A stretch of DNA of 64,000 nt from positions 1,984,001 through 2,048,000 of the forward strand of contig NZ_CP107780.1 of assembly GCF_036345175.1 (NCBI RefSeq). The letters are read 5' to 3'. Below the pieces are notes generated by a model. The model worked only from the letters and a program-made list of their open reading frames with translations. It was not told the origin of the DNA and searched no databases. Shown here piece by piece: positions 29,013 through 38,038 of this stretch (position 1 is the stretch's first letter; every line of letters starts with the position of its first letter). This DNA is from Streptomyces sp. NBC_00576. GTDB taxonomy: Bacteria; Actinomycetota; Actinomycetes; Streptomycetales; Streptomycetaceae. The position numbers were made by a program, and so were the translations under genes.

Positions 29013-30196
29013 AGCGGCCCCTGGGTGGTGCGGCGGGTCTCGACGAACTTCTCGTAGCGCTCGTACCGCTCGACACGGCGCCGGTTGGCGCGCCGGAAGC
29101 GGCGCGCGACCAGGCGGGCGAGGTCGGCGGCGCCCACCATGCCGGCCTCGGGGCCGAGCTGGGCGCGGGCGATGCGGGCCTCGGGGCGGTAGCCGCGGCC
29201 GGTGAGGTGGCGGCGGAAGGCCTCCCGGGCGGGGCCGATCAGCAGGTCGTCGGCCGCGGAGACACCGCCGCCGATGACGAAGCAGGAGGGGTCCAGGGCG
29301 GCGGCCAGGTTGGCGATGCCGACGCCGAGCCACTGGCCGATGTCCTGGAGCAGCTCGATGCACATGGCGTCGCCCTCGCGGGCCAGCTCGGTGATCATCG
29401 GGCCGGTGATCTCGGAGATGTCGCCCTTGACGTGCTCGATGATCCCGTACGCCACCGGGGAGTCGGCGGCAGCGAGTTCACGGGCCTCGCGGACCAGTGC
29501 GTTGCCCGAGCTGTACTGCTCCCAGCAGCCGCGGTTGCCGCAGGGGCAGCGGTGGCCGCCGGGCACGACCTGCATATGGCCGAACTCGCCGGCCACGCCG
29601 AACTTGCCGCGCTTGACCTGGCCGTCCTCCAGGATGGCGCCGCCGATGCCGGTACCCAACGTGATCATGACGAGGTGGTCCTCGCCGCGGCCCGCACCGA
29701 AGCGCCACTCGGCCCAGGCCGCGGTGTTGGCGTCGTTGTCGACCAGGACGGGGACGGCCAGACGGCTGGAGATGCGGTCCCTCAGGGGCTCGTTGCGCCA
29801 CGACAGGTGGGGCGCGAACAGGACCCGGTTGCGGTCGGCGTCGACCCACCCGGCCGCGCCGATGCCGACGGCGTGCACGTCGTGCCGGTCGGACAGGTCC
29901 AGGACCAGCTCGACGATGGTGTCCTCGACGACCTTGGGGCTCTTCGACTTGTCGGGCGTCTCGGTGCGGACCTTCTCCAGGATGTTGCCGTCGGCGTCGA
30001 CCACTCCCGCCATCACCTTCGTGCCGCCGATGTCGATGCCGACGGTGGGCACGCGCGGGGCCGTGAGGTGGGAACGGCGCTCGCGCGTGCCGACGGTACG
30101 CAGCGCAGGCGCTCTGCGGGAGCCGATGGGGGCGCTGCCCTCTCGGGCGGAGCCGGCCAGTGCCCTGGGGAGTGCGAGGTCGCGGTAGCTGCTCAT
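29009..30196 (-). CDS. ROK-family sugar kinase (glucokinase-like)
   Basis: ATP-dependent sugar kinase of 395 aa. After an unusual basic head of about 50 residues comes the phosphate-binding motif VGIDIGGTKVMAGVVD. The sugar-binding and catalytic region holds LVDNDANTAAWAE, with the general-base Asp. The zinc signature CPCGNRGCWEQYSSG and the adenosine motif IGGGVSAADDLL follow. Glucokinase is the most likely activity; other hexoses are possible. No repressor helix-turn-helix is present. The ATG at 30196 has a weak ribosome site, so the true start may lie within the basic head, for example near residue 47. Confidence 0.9.
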   Translation of the reverse strand: MSSYRDLALPRALAGSAREGSAPIGSRRAPALRTVGTRERRSHLTAPRVPTVGIDIGGTKVMAGVVDADGNILEKVRTETPDKSKSPKVVEDTIVELVLDLSDRHDVHAVGIGAAGWVDADRNRVLFAPHLSWRNEPLRDRISSRLAVPVLVDNDANTAAWAEWRFGAGRGEDHLVMITLGTGIGGAILEDGQVKRGKFGVAGEFGHMQVVPGGHRCPCGNRGCWEQYSSGNALVREARELAAADSPVAYGIIEHVKGDISEITGPMITELAREGDAMCIELLQDIGQWLGVGIANLAAALDPSCFVIGGGVSAADDLLIGPAREAFRRHLTGRGYRPEARIARAQLGPEAGMVGAADLARLVARRFRRANRRRVERYERYEKFVETRRTTQGPL

Positions 30197-30249
30197 CGGA
30201 AGTGATTCTGCCTCACCGGCAATGCGGGTGCGTTGCGGGGGAGCAATGG

Positions 30250-30363
30250 GGCGGTGTGGGTTGTTTGCCGGGTGCGGGCGCGTTGTGGTTGCTCGCGCCC
30301 CGCGGCGGAGCCGCAGATGTCACAGCCCCGCGCCCCTGGAGGAACGGGGCTGCGCCCCTTCCT
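30250..30363. repeat. GC-rich palindromic intergenic repeat of Streptomyces type
   Basis: This gap carries several short hairpins and phrases such as GTTGTGGTTGCTCGCGCCCC, GCGGCGGAGCCGC and CAGCCCCGCGCCCCTG. I recognise these from dispersed intergenic elements of Streptomyces chromosomes. No second full copy is in this window, so the repeat nature is from memory. Confidence 0.5.
30340..30363 (-). terminator. Terminator after the GntR gene
   Basis: AGGAA and GGGGC pair with GCCCC and TTCCT across a 3-nt loop (10 bp, one bulge), directly after the regulator's stop codon at 30364-30366. It forms one end of the palindromic repeat. Confidence 0.55.
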
Positions 30364-31128
30364 CTAGGGGCGTACCAGGAGTTGGAACTCGAACGAATAG
30401 CGCGTCGGGCGGTAGGTGTGGGTGCCGAACTCGACGGCGCGGCCCGTGTCGTCGAAGGTCGTGCGCTGCATGGTGAGCAGGGGGGCGCCCTCGCGTTCGC
30501 TGAGGCGTTCCGCCTCCTCGGCCGTTGCCCCGCGCGCGCCGATCGACTGCCGGGCACTGTGCAGGGTGATTCCGGCGGCGCGCATCAGCCGGTACAGCCC
30601 GGTGGCCTCCAGTTGGCCGGTGTCCAGGTCGAACAGGCCGGGCGGCAGGTAGTTGCAGAGGTAAGCCATCGGCTCGCCGTGTGCCATCCGCAGCCGTTCC
30701 ACGCGGTGTACGTCGCTGCCCTCGGCCACGTTGAGCGCGGCGGCGACCTCGGCGGAGGCCTGCACGACCGTGTTGACGAGGACCTTGGTCGCGGGGCGCT
30801 GGCCCGCCGCCTCCAGGTCGTCGTACAGGCTGCTGAGCTCCAGGGGGCGCTTGACCTGGCTGTGCACGACCTGTGTGCCGACTCCCCGGCGGCGTACGAG
30901 CAGGCCCTTGTCCACGAGGGACTGGATGGCCTGGCGCACGGTGGGGCGGGACAGGCCGAGCCGCCCGGCCAGCTCTATCTCGTTGCCCAGCAGGCTGCCG
31001 GGAGTGAGTACTCCGTGCTCGATCGCGGCTTCTAGCTGCTGGGACAGCTGGAAGTAGAGCGGCACCGGACTGCTCCGGTCCACGCGGAGCTCCAGCGGCA
31101 CTGTCGGATCCACATCTGGTTTCGGCAC
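30364..31128 (-). CDS. GntR/HutC-family transcriptional regulator (UTRA domain)
   Basis: Regulator of 254 aa. The winged helix covers about residues 20-90 (PLYFQLSQQLEAAIEHGVLT, LAGRLGLSRPTVRQAIQSL, LLVRRRGVGTQVV). The UTRA ligand domain runs from about 100 to the end (VHRVERLRMAHGEPMAYLCN). The GTG start is probably leaderless: TACGCT ends 6 nt upstream and there is no ribosome site. It is divergent from a Gfo/Idh-type dehydrogenase, with the palindrome TGTCCGGACA between them, so it likely represses that gene and itself. A sugar or inositol derivative is a reasonable ligand guess. Confidence 0.9.
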   Translation of the reverse strand: MPKPDVDPTVPLELRVDRSSPVPLYFQLSQQLEAAIEHGVLTPGSLLGNEIELAGRLGLSRPTVRQAIQSLVDKGLLVRRRGVGTQVVHSQVKRPLELSSLYDDLEAAGQRPATKVLVNTVVQASAEVAAALNVAEGSDVHRVERLRMAHGEPMAYLCNYLPPGLFDLDTGQLEATGLYRLMRAAGITLHSARQSIGARGATAEEAERLSEREGAPLLTMQRTTFDDTGRAVEFGTHTYRPTRYSFEFQLLVRP

Positions 31129-31178
31129 GGGCCGAGCGTAGCTCCGGGGACTGTTGACGGGAAGTCGTGTAGTTCGGT

Positions 31179-31200
31179 TGTCCGGACATACGCATTGACA
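31179..31200. promoter_or_regulatory. GntR operator candidate and -35 of the dehydrogenase gene
   Basis: The perfect palindrome TGTCCGGACA (31179-31188) lies 6 bp upstream of TTGACA (31195-31200), a consensus -35 for the plus-strand dehydrogenase gene. No good -10 is visible. A repressor here would contact both divergent promoters. Confidence 0.4.
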
Positions 31201-31231
31201 GCGTGCCTGGTCGGACCCCAGTTTGGTTCTC

Positions 31232-32245
31232 ATGCGCATCGGAGTCATCGGGACGGGCCGTATCGGTACATTCCACGCGGACACCCTCAGCCGTCATCGC
31301 GAGGTCGGGGGCTCCCTCATCGTCACGGACGCGGACAGCGGGCGTGCGCAGGATCTCGCGCACCGCTTAGGAGCGACGGCCGCGCCGGGTGTCGACGAGA
31401 TCTTCACCTGGGGCGTGGACGCCGTGGTGATCACGGCCGCCACCTCGGCCCACGCCGAACTGATCGGTCGGGCAGCACGCTCGGGTCTCCCGGTGTTCTG
31501 CGAGAAGCCCATAGCGCTCGATCTGCCTGCCACCCTGGCCGCGATCGCCGAGGTGGAGGCTGCCGGAACAATCCTCCAGATGGGCTTCCAGCGCCGATTC
31601 GACACCGGCTACACGGGCGCCCGCGAGGCCGTGCGTTCCGGGAAGCTCGGCCGTCTGCACACCGTCCGCATGATGACGTCGGACCAGACGCCGCCCCCGC
31701 CCGAGTATCTGCCGCTGTCCGGCGGCCTGTACCGGGACACCCTGATCCACGACTTCGACATCCTGCGCTGGGTGACGGGGCGCGAGATCGTCGAGGTGTA
31801 CGCGACGGGGTCGGACGCCGGACCCCCGATGTTCCGCGAGGCGGGCGACATCGGTACGGCCGCCGCGGTACTCACCCTGGACGACGGCACACTCGCCACA
31901 GCGACGGCGACGCGCATGAACGGCGCGGGCTACGACGTCCGCATGGAGCTGGCCGGCGAGCTGGACCAGGTCGGCGTCGGCCTGGACGACCGTACGCCGA
32001 TCGCGTCCACCGAAACGGCCGGACCGCCGGCCGCGAGCAAGCCCTGGACCGGCTTCCTGGAGCGTTTCGGCCCGGCCTACGAGGCGGAGCTGTCGGCCTT
32101 CGTCGAGGTGGTGCGCGGCGAACGCGCCAACCCGTGCGACGGCCGCGAGGCGCTCCAGGCCCTGCGTGTCGCCGAGGCCTGCGAACTGTCCAGACGGGAG
32201 CGCAGACCCGTACACCTCGCGGAGATTGCGGGCGGGTGGGAGTGA
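31232..32245 (+). CDS. Gfo/Idh/MocA oxidoreductase, inositol 2-dehydrogenase-like
   Basis: NAD(P)-dependent sugar/polyol dehydrogenase of 337 aa. The N-terminal Rossmann motif is MRIGVIGTGRIGTFHADTLS, the conserved EKP is in FCEKPIALDL, and the substrate-side motif DTLIHDFDILRWVTG holds the catalytic His and Asp of inositol dehydrogenases. The C-terminal alpha/beta domain is complete. The ATG at 31232 was preferred to an upstream TTG. It is transcribed alone, divergent from a GntR regulator. Myo- or scyllo-inositol oxidation is the likely reaction, but related enzymes act on other sugars. Confidence 0.88.
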   Translation: MRIGVIGTGRIGTFHADTLSRHREVGGSLIVTDADSGRAQDLAHRLGATAAPGVDEIFTWGVDAVVITAATSAHAELIGRAARSGLPVFCEKPIALDLPATLAAIAEVEAAGTILQMGFQRRFDTGYTGAREAVRSGKLGRLHTVRMMTSDQTPPPPEYLPLSGGLYRDTLIHDFDILRWVTGREIVEVYATGSDAGPPMFREAGDIGTAAAVLTLDDGTLATATATRMNGAGYDVRMELAGELDQVGVGLDDRTPIASTETAGPPAASKPWTGFLERFGPAYEAELSAFVEVVRGERANPCDGREALQALRVAEACELSRRERRPVHLAEIAGGWE

Positions 32246-32308
32246 GAACCGGGGAGGACCGGAGCGACGGCGCCCGGGGGTGTTCCCGGGCGGCCTGCTA
32301 CGTGTGCA

Positions 32309-32989
32309 CTAGTGCCCGTCCTGCCCGCCTTCTTCCAGGAGTCCGGCGTCGTACGCCAGCAGGGCGATCTGCACCCGGTTGTTGAGGTCGAGCTTGGCGA
32401 GGACGCGGGAGACGTGCGTCTTGACGGTGGCGACGCTCATGAACAGCGCGGCGGCGATCTCGGCGTTCGCCCTGCCCTGGCCGACGGCGACCGCGACCTC
32501 GCGTTCCCGGTCGTTCAGCGCGCCGATCCGCTCCCGGGCGCCGGCCCGCCGGGTGTGGGCCGTGCCGCCCGCCGCGTGGGCCATCAGCTGGCGGGTCACG
32601 GCGGGCGAGAGGACGGGGTCCCCGGCCGCGACGCGGCGTACCGCGGCCAGGATCTCGGCGGGCGGGGTGTCCTTGAGGACGAAACCGGCGGCGCCCGCGC
32701 GCAGGGCGCGCAGTACCTGGTCGTCGGCGTGGAAGGTGGTGAGGACCACGACCTGCGGGGCGTTCTTGCGGGCCCGCAGGCGTTCGGTGGCGGTGAGGCC
32801 GTCCACCGTCGGCATCCGGATGTCCATGAGCACGACGTCCGGGCCGGTGCGGCCGACGAGCTCCTCGACCTCGCTGCCGTCGGCGGCCTCGCCGACGATC
32901 TCGATGTCGTCGGCGCCGCCCATCATGAAGGACAGGCCTGCCCGAACCAGGGGGTCGTCGTCGACGAGGAGCAGTCTGATCGCGGTCAT
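32309..32989 (-). CDS. NarL/LuxR-type response regulator
   Basis: Response regulator of 226 aa. The receiver domain has IRLLLVDDDPLVRAGL and the phosphorylated Asp in DVVLMDIRMPTVDGL, with FVLKDTPPAEIL near its end. The C-terminal LuxR helix-turn-helix reads LNDREREVAVAVGQGRANAE and MSVATVKTHVSRVLAKLDLN. It follows its partner sensor kinase on the same strand. The upstream region shows TACGTA close to the ATG and no clear ribosome site. Targets are unknown. Confidence 0.92.
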   Translation of the reverse strand: MTAIRLLLVDDDPLVRAGLSFMMGGADDIEIVGEAADGSEVEELVGRTGPDVVLMDIRMPTVDGLTATERLRARKNAPQVVVLTTFHADDQVLRALRAGAAGFVLKDTPPAEILAAVRRVAAGDPVLSPAVTRQLMAHAAGGTAHTRRAGARERIGALNDREREVAVAVGQGRANAEIAAALFMSVATVKTHVSRVLAKLDLNNRVQIALLAYDAGLLEEGGQDGH

Positions 32990-33147
32990 GGGCCTACGTA
33001 ATCACGTACGGCGCCCGGACGTGCGCGGGCGCCGCACAGCTGCATTGCCGACCTGAACTCCCGTGGCGTGAGGGGCCTTTCGTGACCACCGGATGCCGGC
33101 CCTCCTCTTTAAGAAGTCCCTGTCGACGTAGTCGCCGGCCGGTCCCG

Positions 33148-34473
33148 TCAGGCGCCCCACGGCAGCCAGGCCCGCACGACGAATCCGCCGACCTCGTCCC
33201 CTCCCCCGTCCTCCTCCGCGCCGTGCTCCAGCCGGCCGCCCGCCAGCGTCGCGCGCTCGGTCAGGCCGATGAGGCCCTGTCCGGAACCGGGGATGTGCGG
33301 GACCTCCCCCGGGGGCGCGGGATTGCGTACGGAGAGGGTCAGGCCGCCGCCCGGGCCGCCCGCGAGGGAGACCGTGACCTCGGCGCCGGGGGCGTGCTTG
33401 CGGGCGTTCGTGAGGCCTTCCTGGACGATCCGGTAGGCGGTGCGGCCGACGGAGGCGGGGACGGCGGCCGGTGCCGTCACCCGGCTGTCCAGCACGATCT
33501 TCATGCCGGCCTCGCGGGATTCGGTCACCAGGGTGTCGAGAGCGGCGAGTGTCGGCTGTGGGCGCCCCGCCTCCTCCGCGTCGCCGGCCCGCAGGACGCC
33601 GATGATCTCCCGCAGGTCCTGCAGTGCCTCGTGGGCGCTCTCCCGGATGACCCCGGCGGCCCGCGCGACCTCCTCGCGGGGTGCGTCGGGCCGGAACTCC
33701 AGGGCGCCGGCATGGACGCTCAGCAGGGTGAGCCGGTGGGCGAGCACGTCGTGCATCTCGCGCGCGATGGCCTCCCGGGCGAGCCGCTGCGCCTGCTCGG
33801 CACGCAGCGCCGCCTCCGTCTCGGCCCGCCGCACCCGGTCCCGCAGACTCAGCATGAGCTGCCGCTTGGACCGCACGAACATGCCCCAGCCGGTCGCGGT
33901 CGCGGTCAGCAGAACACCGAGGATCACCGAGACGACGTACGGCAGGTCCGGGTCCGGGCGCAGCCAGTAGAAGAACGGGATCACCACGACGGAGGCACCG
34001 CTGATCAGGCCGACGTACCGGAAGGGCCGGTGCACGGCAAGGGAGAACAGGGCGACCAGGCTGGCGCCGCCCGCGGTGCTCGACACAAGGCCGGCCGCGA
34101 GCATCGCGACGGCGAGGCCGAGCGGCCAACGGCGCCGCAGCCAGACGGCGGCGCAGGAGAGAGCGCCGAGCCACTGGTCGACGACGGCGACGGCGTGGGG
34201 GGTGTTCGGGTCGTCGGCCAGGGCGTCCGCGCCCAGCACGCCGACGAGTACGGCCAGCAGGAAGCAGGTGAAGTCGACAACCCAGTCGCGCGCGGTGCGC
34301 CGGGGCCGTGCGGACATGCCGAACCGTTCGGCCCACTTCCGCTCGGGGCCGGAACCGGGGTCGATACCGGGTTCCGGATCGAGTCCGTCGAGCACGGCCG
34401 ACGGGAAGAGCCATCGCCGCCCCGGGAATGCCGTCGGGGCCTCGGGAACGGACGTCGACCTGTCACCACTCAC
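33148..34473 (-). CDS. Sensor histidine kinase, HisKA_3 (NarX/DesK) type
   Basis: Membrane kinase of 441 aa paired with the downstream NarL-type regulator. An N-terminal cytoplasmic stretch is followed by about five membrane helices (from DWVVDFTCFLLAVLVGVLGA to VVSVILGVLLTATATGWGMF). The dimerisation domain holds EIAREMHDVLAHRLTLLSVH with the phosphoacceptor His, and the ATPase domain ends in GSGQGLIGLTERATLAGG. The GTG at 34473 was chosen over a TTG at 34482 because TAGATT ends 8 nt before it, which fits a leaderless message. A 158-bp gap with no feature I could recognise separates it from the regulator gene. Confidence 0.9.
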   Translation of the reverse strand: MSGDRSTSVPEAPTAFPGRRWLFPSAVLDGLDPEPGIDPGSGPERKWAERFGMSARPRRTARDWVVDFTCFLLAVLVGVLGADALADDPNTPHAVAVVDQWLGALSCAAVWLRRRWPLGLAVAMLAAGLVSSTAGGASLVALFSLAVHRPFRYVGLISGASVVVIPFFYWLRPDPDLPYVVSVILGVLLTATATGWGMFVRSKRQLMLSLRDRVRRAETEAALRAEQAQRLAREAIAREMHDVLAHRLTLLSVHAGALEFRPDAPREEVARAAGVIRESAHEALQDLREIIGVLRAGDAEEAGRPQPTLAALDTLVTESREAGMKIVLDSRVTAPAAVPASVGRTAYRIVQEGLTNARKHAPGAEVTVSLAGGPGGGLTLSVRNPAPPGEVPHIPGSGQGLIGLTERATLAGGRLEHGAEEDGGGDEVGGFVVRAWLPWGA

Positions 34474-34651
34474 GGTCGCCAAATCTACGCAGTGACGGGC
34501 CCCGCAGCCCTCGTCGAATCATGATCGTCGACCAAAGTCGGGCCATCGCAGACTTTCGGCGCTGCTTCCGGCAGCGACCGGCGACTTCGGGAGGGCAGGT
34601 CCCACCCCGCGGCCGACGGAAGTGGGGCGTCCGCGGGGTGAGGATCCTGGC

Positions 34652-34852
34652 ATGAAGCAGTCACTGGAGATCGTCGGTTTCCTCGCCCTGGTGCAGGGCG
34701 TCGCGGGCCTGCTGCACGAATTCACCGACCTGCACTGGGGCCTCGTACAGAAGCTCGGCTTTCTCGACGGCTACGAGATCTACGCGAGCGTGACACTGCT
34801 CGTGCTGTCGTTCGCGCTGTTCGCCGCCGCCGAGAGCCGGAAGTCCGGGTGA
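34652..34852 (+). CDS. Small two-helix membrane protein
   Basis: 66-aa protein with two hydrophobic helices (about residues 6-23 and 43-60) separated by an acidic turn (HEFTDLHWG). It looks like a conserved actinobacterial small membrane protein, but I cannot name its function. The ATG has GAGG upstream. It is divergent from the histidine kinase gene and converges on the ribonuclease gene. Confidence 0.7.
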   Translation: MKQSLEIVGFLALVQGVAGLLHEFTDLHWGLVQKLGFLDGYEIYASVTLLVLSFALFAAAESRKSG

Positions 34853-34936
34853 CCGATGTGGGGTTCGGCAGGACCGAAGTGGGGTTCGGCCCGGCCCGGG
34901 CTTCCGGCCGGTCGCGCTGTTCGCTCAGCGGCAGTA

Positions 34937-35332
34937 TCAGCAGCCGTAGTCGATCAGGTCGAACGACGCGTAGTGGTCGGAGGTGTAGTAGTCCTCCTGG
35001 TACTCCTCACCGGTGATGATGCGGCGCGCGCCGCGCGTGGAGGAGCCGGGCGTCTTGACCGTGTACTCGTGGTAGTAGCCGGTGGACTGCGAGGGCAGGA
35101 GGCGCTCCCGGTTCTGGAAGACGACGCCGTCCTGCGAGTACGGGTAGGGGCCGCCCTTCGCGATCAGGTTGAGCGTGGTGTAGGCCTGCGACGGCAGGTC
35201 GCCGTAGCAGATGCTGCCGACCGCCGAGGTGGCGGCGCCGGCCGTGCCGGCGGTGACGGCACCGCCGACCAGGAGAGCGGACAGGACGGCGACCGCGGCG
35301 CCGATGCGAGTGATCCGTGGGGGGAATCTCAT
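34937..35332 (-). CDS. Secreted guanyl-specific ribonuclease, RNase Sa family
   Basis: 131-aa exported ribonuclease that cleaves RNA after guanine. A signal peptide covers about residues 1-35. The mature part aligns residue for residue with RNase Sa at an offset of 35: Cys42 and Cys131 form the disulfide, Glu76 is the guanine-binding Glu41, Glu89 the catalytic base Glu54, Arg100 and Arg104 the phosphate-binding Arg65 and Arg69, and His120 the acid His85. All key residues are present, so it should be active. No barstar-like inhibitor gene is visible in the window. The ribosome site is poor (GAGGC very close to the ATG). Confidence 0.95.
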   Translation of the reverse strand: MRFPPRITRIGAAVAVLSALLVGGAVTAGTAGAATSAVGSICYGDLPSQAYTTLNLIAKGGPYPYSQDGVVFQNRERLLPSQSTGYYHEYTVKTPGSSTRGARRIITGEEYQEDYYTSDHYASFDLIDYGC

Positions 35333-35443
35333 GCCTCATGATGACGCGCGTAGACAGTGGCATGTCAATGACAAGTCCGTAGATTTTCCCGTCATGTGCG
35401 ATGAGTTTTCGGGAAGTTAACCTGGCGCGCGACGACTCCATGA

Positions 35444-35593
35444 AGCCGGCAGCCGCTGCGCGACCTGGCCGTGAGGCACGACATGCTGCCCTCGATCGCG
35501 CAGGGCGTCGTCGCCGACGCCCACACACCACCCGCACCCCCCCGGCAGCGGACCGCCGAAGAGGTGCGCGAGATCCTCGACGCGACCTTCTGA
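35444..35593 (+). pseudogene. C-terminal gene fragment, possibly Fe-type alcohol dehydrogenase/maleylacetate reductase
   Basis: A 49-codon open stretch ends PRQRTAEEVREILDATF and begins just after an in-frame TGA, with no start codon. The pattern LRDLAVRHDMLP, then PP.PP, then a helix ending at the C-terminus resembles the tail of iron-type alcohol dehydrogenases or maleylacetate reductases. It is probably the end of a deleted gene. The family call is weak. Confidence 0.35.
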
Positions 35594-35631
35594 TCACATC
35601 CGCGAATGCCGGTGAGCGAACGGCTGTGCGA

Positions 35632-38010
35632 TCAACCGCGCCACTCCACCTTGAAGACCCACACGTGCTCACCCGCCGCCCGAGCTGCCGCCGGCACCTC
35701 GATGACCAGGGATTTGCCTCGCCAGGTCCAGGTCAGTGGCCTGTCGTGGCCGAGCATCGTGACCTTGTCCCCGCTGCGGATGGGCACCGGTGCCTCGACG
35801 GTCAGCCGGCTGCCCGGCTCGGCCAGGGAGTGGATGTAGAACGCCTTGCCCTGCCGCACCGTGAAACGGAGGTCCTGGCCGAGCTGCGCCATGCGTGACC
35901 AGTAGGTGGAGCCGTAGACGGCCTCGCCGTTGACCTTCAGCCAGCGGCCCGTCTCACGCAGTCGGGTCTGCATGATCTCCGGGATCGTGCCGTCTGCCCG
36001 CGGGCCGATGTCGAGGAGGAAGTTACCGTTCTTGGAGACGATGTCGACCAGGCTCCGCACGACCTGCTCCGTGGTCATGTACGCATCGTCCGGCGTGGCC
36101 TGGTTGTAGCCGTAGCTGAACGGGTCGAGGCCACGGCTGGACTCCCACTTCGCCACGACGGTGTTCGCGTAGGTCGTGTACTCGGGCGTGGTGAAGTCGT
36201 GGAAGGGGATGCCGGAGCGGTCGTTGATCGTCACGTCGCGGGGCTTCCGGCTCTTCTTCGCCGTGTTGAAGTACTCGGCCAGGACGTTGCGGCTGTCGTT
36301 GTCCCCGCCGATGTCGCACCACAGCAGCTCCGGGGCGTAGTTGTGGATCAGCTCCAGCATCTGCGGGGCCTGATAGCCCGTCACGAAGTTCTTGCCAGGG
36401 GTGTATCCGGTGTACGGCACCGGTTCGAGGGTGTAGGGATTGCGCGGTGCGTGTCCCATCCAGGGGTTGTCCGGGTTGAACCACTCCGGCATCGAGAAGT
36501 ACAGCCCACGGTGCAGCTCGGGCGTGTACTTCGCGGACGCGTCGAAGAGTTCGCGTACCAGATCCCGTCCGGGCCCCATCTTCACCGAGTTCCGGTCGGA
36601 GAACTTGGTGTCCCACAGCGCGAAGCCCTCATGGTGTTTCGAGGTCAGTACGTGGTACTGCGCGCCCGCGTCCCGGAACAGCTCCACCCACGCCCGCGGA
36701 TCGAACCGCTCGGCCCGGAACATGGGGATGAAGTCGTCGTAGGCGAAGTCCTCGCCGTACGTCTGGGCGTGGTAGGCGTACACGGCGTTGTTCGGGTCCT
36801 GCATGTGGTTCCAGTACCACTCGGCGTACTGCTTGCCGACGGGCGACCAGGCCGGGACGGAGTAGACGCCCCAGTGGATGAAGATGCCGAACTTGGCATC
36901 GCTGAACCAGTACGGCGCCTGGTGCCGGGCCAGGGAGGTGTCCGTCGGTTCGTAGTCCGCCACCCCGAGGGTGAGCCTGCTGTCCGCGACGGCGGCCTGT
37001 CCGCCGCGTCCGGAGGCGATGACACGGCCGTCCTGCTGGGTTCCGGGTGCGGTCTGCCCCCGACTGCGTATTCCGATGCGGAGTCGGCTCTGTTCGCCCG
37101 GATCGAGGCGCGGTACTGCGGCGGGTCGTACGGTGCGGGCGCCGGGCACATCGACTCGGACGGTCACGCGATCGGCCGCCAGGACGGGTTCCGTGCCCGC
37201 GTTGACGAGGGTCGCCTCGACGCTCTGGGCGCCGGCGGGTTCGAGCAGCGAGACCGTGGAGCGGGCGTGGCGCAGTGCCAGGGCCTTCCCTTGGGCGGCC
37301 GGCTGGACGGTGAGCGCGAAGACGTGGAGAGAGGCCTTGTTCGCCTCCGGCCGGTGGGTGACGGGCAGCGTGACCGCGACGGCCTCGCGTCGGGGGTCGC
37401 ACCACACCTCCGCCGAGCCGATGCCCACGCGGTGCTCGTCCTTCACGCCGTCGGGGCGGTAGCGGTACGCGGCGGAGAGCGAGCCGCCCGTCGAGTACCA
37501 GTCACCACCGCCGAGCGGGGCCGTGGTCGTCGTTCCGTCGGCGTAGTGAACCGTCGCCGTGCCGGCCGCGTCGCCGTAGCTGCCGGCCGTCAGGAACAGC
37601 AGCGACAGATGACGGCCCTTGGGGAGTTCGATGCGCTGCCCCATCGCGACGACGTTGTTCGGGCCCGGCCCGGACGACGGGAAGAGGTAGGGCACCCCGT
37701 CGACTTCGATGTGGCCGGCAGGGAGTTCCTCCCCGGGGAAGGTGTAGCCGGAGCCGTCGAAGTCTCCGCCGCGTGCGGAGGCGGTGTCGATTCCGTCGTT
37801 GTCGGCGTAGGCGTCGATCGGGACTGGCACGGGGTCCGGGACGGCGCCCCAGACAATGCCTGTCCCGAGCCCCGCATTCGGCTTCTCCGCACTGTCCGCC
37901 CTTATGGACAAGGCCAGGGCCGGGGCGGCCGCGGGGATCACGCTCGCTGCGGCAACCCCCGCTGCGGCTCCGAGTGCACGGCGTCTCACGAATGAACCGG
38001 ATTCCTGCAC
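35632..38010 (-). CDS. Secreted alpha-L-fucosidase, GH29
   Basis: Exported GH29 fucosidase of 792 aa. The N-terminus has a twin-arginine signal (FVRRRALGAAAG). Residues about 45-350 are beta-rich carbohydrate-binding-like and CARDB/FN3-like domains. The catalytic barrel starts at WFSDAKFGIFIHWGVYSVPA, continues with VLTSKHHEGFALWDTK, and holds the probable nucleophile Asp in LLWCDIGGDND. A C-terminal beta domain follows. The GTG start has GGAGAG 8 nt upstream. It stands alone with its own promoter and probably releases fucose from plant or host glycans; with the GH43 and GH78 enzymes it fits saprophytic growth. Confidence 0.92.
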   Translation of the reverse strand: MQESGSFVRRRALGAAAGVAAASVIPAAAPALALSIRADSAEKPNAGLGTGIVWGAVPDPVPVPIDAYADNDGIDTASARGGDFDGSGYTFPGEELPAGHIEVDGVPYLFPSSGPGPNNVVAMGQRIELPKGRHLSLLFLTAGSYGDAAGTATVHYADGTTTTAPLGGGDWYSTGGSLSAAYRYRPDGVKDEHRVGIGSAEVWCDPRREAVAVTLPVTHRPEANKASLHVFALTVQPAAQGKALALRHARSTVSLLEPAGAQSVEATLVNAGTEPVLAADRVTVRVDVPGARTVRPAAVPRLDPGEQSRLRIGIRSRGQTAPGTQQDGRVIASGRGGQAAVADSRLTLGVADYEPTDTSLARHQAPYWFSDAKFGIFIHWGVYSVPAWSPVGKQYAEWYWNHMQDPNNAVYAYHAQTYGEDFAYDDFIPMFRAERFDPRAWVELFRDAGAQYHVLTSKHHEGFALWDTKFSDRNSVKMGPGRDLVRELFDASAKYTPELHRGLYFSMPEWFNPDNPWMGHAPRNPYTLEPVPYTGYTPGKNFVTGYQAPQMLELIHNYAPELLWCDIGGDNDSRNVLAEYFNTAKKSRKPRDVTINDRSGIPFHDFTTPEYTTYANTVVAKWESSRGLDPFSYGYNQATPDDAYMTTEQVVRSLVDIVSKNGNFLLDIGPRADGTIPEIMQTRLRETGRWLKVNGEAVYGSTYWSRMAQLGQDLRFTVRQGKAFYIHSLAEPGSRLTVEAPVPIRSGDKVTMLGHDRPLTWTWRGKSLVIEVPAAARAAGEHVWVFKVEWRG

Positions 38011-38038
38011 TGCGGCTCTCCATTCATCGGATGTTCAG

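Noticed and set aside
34853..34936. Two copies of TGGGGTTCGGC in the convergent gap
   Set aside because: The direct repeat is short, 21 bp apart and in GC-rich filler; it is likely chance.
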